Position numbers and translations under genes: made by a program. Below are positions 56,580 to 64,000 of a stretch of DNA of 64,000 bases, piece after piece. The notes under the pieces were generated by a model. The model was not told the origin of the DNA, did no database searches, and saw nothing but the letters and a program-made list of their open reading frames with translations. The stretch comes from Macrothele yani (Eukaryota; Arthropoda; Arachnida; Araneae; Macrothelidae): contig CM076990.1 of assembly GCA_039090855.1 (NCBI GenBank), positions 202,745,232 through 202,809,231 on the forward strand, in the 5' to 3' direction. Numbering within the stretch: the first letter of the stretch is position 1; each line of letters begins with the position of its first letter.

Positions 56580-58478
56580 CTCCTGCATACTTTTGAATTT
56601 CATCCACCCATCTCCCATGTGGTCTTCTTCTGGGTCTTATCCTGCCCCTTGGAATTCAGTCTAAAATTTTGGCTGTCCATCGATGGTCTGTCCGTCTGGT
56701 AATATGTTCAGCCCATTGCCATTTCAGGGATTTTACTCTGATCATGTCTTCCACTCTTGTAATTTTTCTGATCCACGAGTTCCTCTTCTTATCTCTCCTG
56801 GTTACACCAATCATGCATCTCTCCATGCTGCTTTGAGTTGTCTGCAGTCTTTGTATTTTTTTTTTTTTTTTGTTAAGGTCCACGTCTCTGCACCATACGT
56901 AAGCACTGGAAGGATGCATTGATCAAACACTTTTCTTTTAAGACATAATGGCATATTGCTCTTGAAAATTATGCTGTTTCTTCCAAAAGCTCTCCAGGCA
57001 AGTTTTGTACGCCAATTAATTTCTTCATCAATGTGACCCTCACTTGATATCTGCTGTCCAAGATAAACGTATGTGTCTGTTATATCCAGCTTTTCTCCAT
57101 CAATCGATAAATCTTCATTTCTTGTAAAAGCATTGCACATCACTTTTGTCTTCTGAAAGTTCATTTTTAATCCCACTTCTTTGCTCTTGTCACCAAGTTC
57201 CTGGATCATACTCTGCAGCTCTGATGGGATAGTTGCAAAAATGACTATGTCATCAGCAAAACAAAGGTGAGTTAGATAATCTCCATTAATCTTTATCCCT
57301 TTGTTTTCCCAGTTCAGTGATTGAAAGGCATTTTCCAATGTGGCATTAAATAGTTTGGGAGATATGGTGTCACCTTGTGTCACTCCCTTTCCAATTTTTA
57401 TGGGTGCTGTATTCTCAAATAGCCGAATCTTTGCACTTGCATTTTCATAGATGTTATTAATAATATTAATGTATGCATCTTCAGTACCGCAGGATTTTAA
57501 AACCATTGTAACTGCTGATGGTTTTTCCGAATCAAAGACCTTTTCAAAATCAATAAAAGCCATGCATAATGGAAGTTCATATTCCCTCACTCTTTCAATT
57601 AGTTCTTTCAGTATGTGGATATGATCTATAGCCACTCCTGAATCCAGCTTGTTCTCTTGGTTGAGCTATGTCCAGTGTTACCTTCAAGTGGTGTAAAAGA
57701 ACTTTAGTGAGGATTTTATAAATCACTGATAAGGAGGCTGATAGGTCTGTAGTTCCTGAGATCCTCAATGTCATCTTTTTTATGAAGCAGGATCATTGTT
57801 GCATTGTTCCAATCCTCAGGAATTTTCCCTCCATTAAGGCATCGAGTGAAAACTTGGGCGAGTACTGTTTAAATTTCTCGACTTGCTTCTTCTATGATGT
57901 CTACAGTATTTCCATCCTTTTCTGGAGATTTTTCATGTTCTTGATTGCATGTGCAACTTCTGCTGGGAGGACTGGAAGAACTCTGGTACTGGTACTACAG
58001 TATTTCCATCTTTTTCTGGAGCTTTTTCATGTTCTTGATTGCATGTGCAACTTCTGCTGGGAGGACTGGAAGAACTCTGGTACTAGTACCCTTCATAATG
58101 TCTGGAGTACATGTATCATCCCTTTCATATAGTTTTGAGTAGAAATATTTTACTCTTGTCAAAATTTCGCCTCTATTTCTTGTTACAGAACCATCTTTTC
58201 TCAGTGCCATAATCTGTTCTCCCTTCAGGCTTTGGTTGTTTTCAATTGCTTTCCTCACTAGTTCACAGTTGAATTTCCGTACATCTTCAGTGATACTTTT
58301 TCGTGCATAGCTCAATATATTCCACTTTGGAAGTCACATATCTTTTAGTTGTCTTCATCTGTTTTCTTTTTTGCATCAGAATTTTGGTGTTCCCTGATAA
58401 TTTGATAATGTGTTAATATGCAACTTGTTCTTAGTACCGGCTAATTTTGTTGTTGTTTCCGTAACAGCTTTGGTTAGC
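56580..58478 (-). mobile_element. RTE family 2 LINE, main part of interrupted copy
   Basis: The minus strand shows IDHIHILKELIERVREYELP, AFIDFEKVFDSEKPSAV, THLCFADDIVIFATIPSELQ and FQKTKVMCNAFTRNEDLSID, very like the copy at 28300-30600 with fewer breaks: one frame is open from 57635 to 56811. A 100-bp local duplication (CTTCTGCTGGGAGGACTGGA at 57957 and 58047) lies near 57900-58090. It continues beyond the Penelope-like insertion at 60328. Confidence 0.9.
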
Positions 58479-58908
58479 GTAACTTGTACAGAGAACTAGC
58501 GGACAATGCTTACCTTGGCATTCCTTTCTAGCGACGGGGACATTTCACGCACGTGTTTTCCGGTCTTTGTTGAGGTTATTGTCCTAAAGTCCGTTGTATG
58601 CGATGACTGGCTTTACTTCTCACACTTTTCGCTGGGTATACTCATTGGATCTTTGCTTTAGGATTCCAAACATCAATTTTTACCGTTCTTTATACTCGAA
58701 ATTTTCGCCCATACTCTGGGCATCTTCAGGAGCGTGGCGACTTTACCACCGATGTTCGTGGCTAACTTGCGCTAATGGAGTCCGATACTCCTTGTTGCCA
58801 TTCGTCGGAAAAACTTTCCTGGATATATTTCGTTAACAAGCCCGGCTGGCGCCATCTATGTTTAGTTACGAACACTTTTTTTTTTTTTCCCGTATTTTTT
58901 TTTTTTAT

Positions 58909-59320
58909 TTAATTTCTTCTCCTATCCTGGTTTTCTTGTCTTTTTTGCCTGTTTTTCTTTTGTTGTTGTTTTTCTTGTCTTATTAGTTCTTTCCACAGGC
59001 CCGATAATGTGCTAGGGTCGTTCTGGTTACATACCCTTGCTTTATTTTTGTAGATTAATATTGCTTCTTCCCTCCTCATTTGCCTTTCCGATTTTTTATT
59101 CTTTTTTAGCATTTTAATTTCATCGAACTTTGGGAATGTCCGGTTTTCCAAGCAGAATTGCACTAAAGCCGTTTTGGCTTCTTTTTTTGCCAGTTAGATA
59201 TGTGTTGTTTAAGTCTTTTTTTTAATCTGTTTTTCGTACTTCCAATGTACGATATTGGGGTATGTGTGCTATTGGAATTTCAGAGTTCCTGATTCTTCTA
59301 GCATTTTTCCTCTGTTTTTT
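58909..59320 (-). pseudogene. GIY-YIG-like C-terminal segment, left arm
   Basis: The mirror of 59399-59830, read on the minus strand. The end reads FCLENRTFPKFDEIKMLKKN, SERQMRREEAILIYKNKA and DPSTLSGLWKELIRQ, an A..H/C..N, K..LRREEAI.I.. arrangement seen at the end of Penelope-like proteins. No start and no reverse transcriptase upstream. Confidence 0.55.
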
Positions 59321-59398
59321 TGTTGACAGTCATACTTTCACGGTGTGCACTGAGCTTCCTAGTTGTAAGTCACTAGGAAGCTCAGTGCACACCGTGAA

Positions 59399-59830
59399 AA
59401 GTATGACTGTCAACAAAAAAACAGAGGAAAAAATGCTAGAAGAATCAGGAACCTACGAAATCTCCAATAGCACACATACCCCAATATCGTACATTGGAAA
59501 GTACGAAAAACAGATTAAAAAAAGACTTAAACAACACATATCTAACTGGCAAAAAAAGAAGCCAAAACGGCTTTAGTGCACATTCTGCTTGGAAAACCTG
59601 GACATTCCCAAAGTTCGATGAAATTAAAATGCTAAAAAAGAATAAAAATCGGAAAGGCAAATGAGGAGGGAAGAAGCAATATTAATCTACAAAAATAAAG
59701 CAAGGGTATGTAACCAGAACGACCCTAGCACATTATTGGGCCTGTGGAAAGAACTAATAAGACAAGAAAAACAACAACAAAAGAAAAACAGGCAAAAAAG
59801 ACAAGAAAACCAGGATAGGAGAAGAAATTA
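59399..59830 (+). pseudogene. GIY-YIG endonuclease-like segment, right arm
   Basis: Reads MTVNKKTEEKMLEESGTYEI, PISYIGKYEKQIKKRLKQHI and SNWQKKKPKRL, then a stop and frame change near 59576, then RQMRREEAILIYKNKARVCN. GTYEI..YIG..EKQIKKRLKQHI fits the GIY-YIG pattern (GIYEI..YIGKT.R....R..EH), with the Thr-Arg pair altered. In Penelope-like elements this nuclease domain follows reverse transcriptase and nicks the target. The domain here is N-terminally cut at the dimer centre. Confidence 0.6.
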
Positions 59831-59964
59831 AATAAAAAAAAAAAAAGTGTTCGTAACTAAACATAGATGGCGCCAGCCGGGCTTGTTAACGAAATATATC
59901 CAGGAAAGTTTTTCCGACGAATGGCAACAAGGAGTATCGGACTCCATTAGCGCGGTTAGCCACG

Positions 59965-60052
59965 AACATCGGTGGTAAAGTCGCCACGCTCCTGAAGATG
60001 CCCAGAGTATGGGCGAAAATTTCGAGTATAAAGAACGGTAAAAATTGATGTT
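59965..60052 (+). ncRNA. Hammerhead-ribozyme-like motif (mirrored at about 58669-58756, minus)
   Basis: Core CTGAAGA at 59992-59998 is followed by stem II GCCC (60000-60003) with GGGC (60011-60014), then GAAA (60015-60018) and a minimal stem III in AATTT. The predicted cut is after C60023. Stem I pairs GCTC (59988-59991) with GAGT (60024-60027), and AACATC (59965-59970) with GATGTT (60047-60052) further out. One extra T (59999) lies between the core and stem II, a departure from the textbook form. The left arm has the identical sequence with its core at 58723-58729. Confidence 0.5.
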
Positions 60053-60327
60053 TGGAATCCTAAAGCAAAGATCCAATGAGTATACCCAGCGAAAAGTGTG
60101 AGAAGTAAAGCCAGTCATCGCATACAACGGACTTTAGGACAATAACCTCAACAAAGACCGGAAAACACGTGCGTGAAATGTCCCCGTCGCTAGAAAGGAA
60201 TGCCAAGGTAAGCATTGTCCGCTAGTTCTCTGTACAAGTTACTTTGAAATATCGCACGTAAAAGAGAAAAGTACAATAATTAGAGCTATATAATAGTCAG
60301 AATTAGAACTACTAAGTGGAATTGAGT

Positions 60328-60430
60328 CTTTGGTTAGCTTTCTGTTAACTCCAGAAATGTCTACTTCTTCTGAACAGAACCATCTTCTTTTCACAGTGCC
60401 ATAATCTGTTTTCTTCCCTTACATATATCT
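60328..60430 (-). mobile_element. RTE family 2 LINE, remainder beyond the Penelope-like insertion
   Basis: CTTTGGTTAGCTTTCTGTTA, CCAGAAATGTCTACTTCTTC and CAGTGCCATAATCTGTTTTC match blocks at 30240-30300 and 29960 of the other family 2 copy, though they are not in the same spacing, so a deletion joins them. Confidence 0.7.
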
Positions 60431-61085
60431 ATATTGATGAACACAAATAAAATATGTAGGATGGAATGTGAAAAATTTCTGTAATTGTAACTTTCTTCTT
60501 TGGTGTGCAATTAATTTCTCCTTTTGCATCGCATGTAGGCCATTGGCTGATGGAAGGAGGGCCATTTCTGCACAATGTCTTAAAAATGGAATAACCATAC
60601 CTACCTGTTATCTATAGCTGTGACCCCCCTCAAAATGAGGGGCACAGCTGAGGATATAATTGACAAAAAGTCGGAAAACTTTCGTGGTGGAGAGCAAGCT
60701 GACACCCCCCAGGCAGGATTTCTTCCAAAAACTTTTAGCTTATATACGAGTACATATGTTTTTTTAATCCAAATAAAGTCTGTGAGTAAGTATTCATCAG
60801 TCACAACAGAAGACTGCTTAGTACATTGTTCATTGTGAGGCATTCGTTCATCCATTTTTTAACTTTCTACACCACTGTCTTACACATCCTGCCCTCATGG
60901 TAAAGTTTAATCCATAAATCTTGCATAGTTGGCAATGAATCCCAGCAGCACTTTTTTTTATCTGAAAAATGAATAACTGCTCACAACTCACAGCCGGTAG
61001 AGTCTTTGATTATAGCACTAATTTTAAATTGCTCGATATGTGACATGAATCAACAGTAGCAGTGAATAACATGACTGCTGGGAAG
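60431..61085. other. Intron DNA, nothing recognised
   Basis: AT-rich with a few open stretches on both strands that show no family features. Confidence 0.4.
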
Positions 61086-61620
61086 CTACTGAGTCACTTT
61101 GCACTACTGCACATGTGCGACCCATTCCCACTTCTTACTGCGCTGCTATAAATTAACGGACACTTTTTTTCCGAACCTCCTGTGTGCATCTGTTGTTGCG
61201 CTACACAAAAATGCTCATCAAAGTAATCTCCAATGCACTTTTGAAGCATTTGTGCCATCGTTGAACCTAAGACCAGAACCCGTTCTGTAAAAATTGTACT
61301 GAGCAGTGTTTGATCCATGTCTTCAAGGCAAGTTTGATGGTCTCCAGGTCACAATCTTTATTGGGCCAAATCAGCAAAAGTCCAGTTGTGCTGAAATCTG
61401 GGCTTTAATGAAGATTTCACTTCACAGACCATCTTGTCTTTGCAAATGCTTGGTTCATGGCAAAAGGCATGTAAAAATGAGTGAAAGAATTTGAGATCTT
61501 TTTCATGGCCTCTTCTTTCTGATAGATCCTTGAAGTTTTTGAAGTGTCATAATGTTGCAGGTGCTGTCGCATGTTCTGGAAAATCCATAAGGATGACACT
61601 CATCTCATCTCACAGTAGAC
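61086..61620 (-). mobile_element. Mariner-type C-terminal fragment
   Basis: Minus-strand traces ETIKLALKTWIKH, then VQRWHKCFKSALEI and GDYFDEHF resemble the end of mariner-type transposases (..L..RW.KCI...GDY.E). The stretch after it (GAGGTTCGGAAAAAAAGTGT on the minus strand) could be the terminal repeat. No catalytic block is readable. Confidence 0.4.
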
Positions 61621-61756
61621 CATGGCTGTTAATCTTCCATGATGATTGTTATTTTATGTAGTTGTTAGGCATGGGTGAAAGTCATAATTTAGCAAGCTGT
61701 AGACATTGTTGATGGTGCATTATCTGCCATGAGATGTGGAGGTTTAAATGAGGTAG

Positions 61757-61918
61757 CAGGGATCGCATTCCTCCTAAAATTCCTAAAATTCCTAATATTT
61801 TGTGAACCTCCTTAAATTCCTAAAATTATACCTAAAATTTGCTATTCATCCTAAAATTTTCGTAAGCTTATTTATTAAAAACACAACCGTTATTAACGCC
61901 AATAAATTTACCATTACG
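61757..61918. repeat. Tandem CCTAAAATT-type repeats, possible hAT left end
   Basis: CAGGGATCGCATTCC at about 61759 looks like a hAT-type end, followed by several copies of TTCCTAAAAT and its variants. Element A copy 2 starts at 61919. Confidence 0.35.
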
Positions 61919-64000
61919 CAGGGTGCGCACGCGTGCTTGAAAACCTGGAAAGTCCTGGAAAATCATGATTACGTTTTCAAGGCCTGAATATCCTGGAAAA
62001 ACGGTGTTTTTTTAATGCCGTCTTGAAAAGCCTTGAAATTTGAAATTAGTGCTTAAAAAATGCCCTTTTAGGAAATCGTGTTACTGTTACCCCTTCATTT
62101 TTTAAAGTTCCTTTTCTCTGTTCTCAAAGAAACCACCGGCAGCGGTTTCCGATGTGCACCAAATCCTAATTTGGCTGGGGGAAAAAAAGAAAAAAAAGGC
62201 ACTACTTCCAGTGCAATAAAATTGGATGATTACTAGTAGGTCGAAGGGGAGCTTGATGTCTGTCCGACAATTGAGAACAGAAGGGGAAAGAAGAGGCATT
62301 TAGCATTTGCAGGGGGTCGCGTATGTACCAAGTCAGCTGGCATCCACCAGTGAGGAGTATGCCTGAACAACACATTCATCTTCTTGTTTATGTGCATGCC
62401 ACCCTCCCTCCCCTCAAGAGACTTCCACTACTTATGATAAAAAATAAGAAAACTATCTTTGCGAATTTTTCACGAAAGTGGCTGAAATTTTTACATTCAC
62501 TGTAATTGGATTACAGAAGCTCACTTCCAAAATTCCAGTTGAATCGGTTTAAAACTTTAAAAGTTAGCATCGGTAATTTTTATTATGGACAAGTATGTGT
62601 GCCTCTTTGGACAGAGTGAGCCTCCAGCAGAAAGGGTGTTACCATAGCAACGGTTGATTGACAGCTGGGAGCGCTGATCTGAAGCCCTTGGTTGGGAAGA
62701 AAACAAACACCTGTTTATCACTTCCACAGCACAAAAGGACTAGGAGAATATTTTCAGAAATCCATTTTTCTGAATTTTGAAAATAACACAGTAAAAGTTT
62801 TACAGTAGTTAAGATACATCACAATAAAGTTCTAGTGCAAATTTCGCCAAATTCCGTTAGGAACTTTAGCAGATGCAAAAAAAAAAAAAAAAAAAAAAAA
62901 AACGTTGCATAATCGGATTGAAAAAAAGAAACAGTAATTATAAATTACGGGAAAAGCAAGTGAATTATTTTTTTTAGATGCCATGGTTTATTTAAAGAGA
63001 GTGATCCTTAAATTTTTTTTCTGTGATGATATGGACTCTATTTGAATTACAAACACGTTTTTATTCAGACATCTGAGTTACTGTTTTCATAAAAAAATCA
63101 TCTATAATTAAAAAGTTTTCAATGGATTTAAGCAATATTCAGCAGATAAACATAGTAAATTGCAACATCATGACGTAAATTTGGTAATTTAATTTTGTCG
63201 AAAATTGGGGAGCATTTTTTTTTTTTTTTACAGTTTCTATTATAGTTAAAGTGAAGGAGGAAGGGTGCAACTTGACAGTTCAGTGAGCTGCAGGTGGTGA
63301 TTTATGGCGATGTGCCAAATGAAAAGAAGCCATTCCATCAGGTAATTCCAAAGGTTGTGTTGTGTGGACGCGTCCTCCTGCTGTTTGATCTTAATTGGAA
63401 TGTTTTTGTGCATGGGGGGGGGGGTTCGAGAGAAATATCCGTTTCAGCTTTACAGCTTTCATGGCTCTTTTTTTTTTTTTCTTGGTAATAAATAAAAATC
63501 ATAGTTGCTGCATTCACCATTGATCCATGTTTGCATTTCTTGAATATAAACAGCAGACAATCAGAAACATAGTGTTGGGCGGGTCTTGATGATCTTCATT
63601 TTGCATATGCTGAATTCAGTTCTGTGGGAATATGGAATGACTTATACTGTGAATATATACAAAACTACATATTTTTGAGCTGAAAAAATAGGTCTACTTG
63701 TACACAGTAGCTAAAGTGTGAACTCAGATGAAGACAATCAGACATACGGACGTCTGATTCCATAAAAAATCAACATAGTTTTTTTATTTACACTACAGGT
63801 AAAAAAGCAAAAACATGTTTTTAAACGTTATAAAGGAAAACTGATTTTTGAAACGCATGATTGATGATCTTAATTTCTGAAAGTTTCTTTTTCCACATCC
63901 TTTTTTTCAATTACAATACACTGTAACAGGATACTGTGTGTTATATCACTTAGAGATATGGCAGATTTTCGGTTGCTGATATCCGCGATCGTAAGCGGTA
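61919..64000. mobile_element. hAT-type element A, copy 2 (cut by window end)
   Basis: Begins CAGGGTGCGCACGCGTGC and is colinear with 15231 to about 17350 in the same orientation, with scattered small indels and an expanded A run at 62879-62902. The right end lies outside the window. The shared open stretches (for instance PEQHIHLL near 62350 and 15717) are conserved by copy identity, not shown to be selected. Confidence 0.9.

Larger units (their letters stand above)
58479..60327 (+). mobile_element. Penelope-like element, inverted dimer, flanked by 11-bp target duplications
   Basis: Exact repeats CTTTGGTTAGC (58468-58478 and 60328-60338) flank the insertion and lie in the LINE, where removal restores continuity. 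The insert is a near-perfect palindrome (58479-60242, arms about 870 bp, loop about 8 nt near 59364-59371) plus a unique 85-bp tail (60243-60327). Each arm, reading outward, encodes a GIY-YIG-like segment (GTYEISN, YIGKYEKQIKKRLKQHI) followed by a non-coding end with a hammerhead-like motif. GIY-YIG plus hammerhead is the signature of Penelope-like retroelements. Reverse transcriptase is missing. Confidence 0.75.

Noticed and set aside
63294..63488. Open stretch conserved between the two copies of element A (also 16630-16790)
   Set aside because: Conservation is explained by copy identity; frames differ through indels between copies, so no sign of coding selection.

Overview
This is eukaryotic nuclear DNA from an animal, most likely an arthropod or another invertebrate. 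It is AT-rich, has spliced exons with GT..AG borders, and is packed with microsatellites and transposable elements. The element mix is RTE/BovB-type LINEs, Tc1/mariner, hAT, pogo-like, a Penelope-like element and tRNA-derived SINEs. The sequence does not let me name a species. There are no bacterial operons, CRISPR arrays or ribosomal RNA genes.

Host gene. Three plus-strand coding segments (784-891, 33857-33964, 50833-51018) each have an acceptor and a donor site, and all start and end in the same codon phase. They can be joined without a frameshift, giving 134 codons. I read them as consecutive or near-consecutive exons of one unrecognised gene with introns of about 33 kb and 17 kb. The window lies inside that gene. 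Nearly everything else is intron filled with repeats.

Layout. 1-2.1 kb: tRNA-like relic, exon 1, (TA)n. 2.1-7.6 kb: decayed RTE-type LINE (family 1) on the minus strand, plus a 3' fragment. 7.9-13.2 kb: three Tc1-like transposons, a pair of inverted RTE fragments and a short hAT-type element, several abutting in TA-rich DNA. 13.7-23.8 kb: one mariner split by a nested stack of hAT-type elements (levels C, B1 and A) and by a second insertion carrying copy B2. The B copies carry a large degenerate minisatellite, and in B2 part of it has become a regular 36-bp array. 25.2-28.1 kb: two mariner-type elements with long terminal inverted repeats, the second internally deleted. 28.3-30.6 kb: RTE/BovB-like LINE (family 2). 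31-33.3 kb: two mariner relics. 33.9 kb: exon 2. 35.2-37 kb: hairpin MITE, tRNA-derived SINE, and a hAT-type element holding a LINE fragment. 37-44 kb: intron with (GT)n tracts, a triplicated local sequence, a decayed plus-strand LINE and a pogo-like MITE. 44.6-50.1 kb: a palindromic insertion with a ribozyme-like motif, a Helitron-like repeat candidate, a short hAT-type element, and a mariner relic ending in a 400-bp palindrome. 50.8 kb: exon 3. 51.3-52.6 kb: mariner and LINE fragments. 52.8-60.4 kb: an RTE family 2 LINE broken by a 3.7-kb hAT transposon with a recognisable transposase pseudogene, and by a 1.85-kb Penelope-like inverted dimer. 61-64 kb: mariner relic and the left part of a second copy of hAT element A.

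Most notable. Two unrelated-looking insertions (58.5-60.3 kb and 44.6-44.9 kb) share one architecture: head-to-head inverted dimer, one-sided unique tail, exact 11- or 14-bp target duplications, and a hammerhead-ribozyme-like core on both arms. The larger one also encodes a GIY-YIG-like segment. Hammerhead motifs are known from Penelope-like elements; the inverted-dimer insertion form deserves testing.
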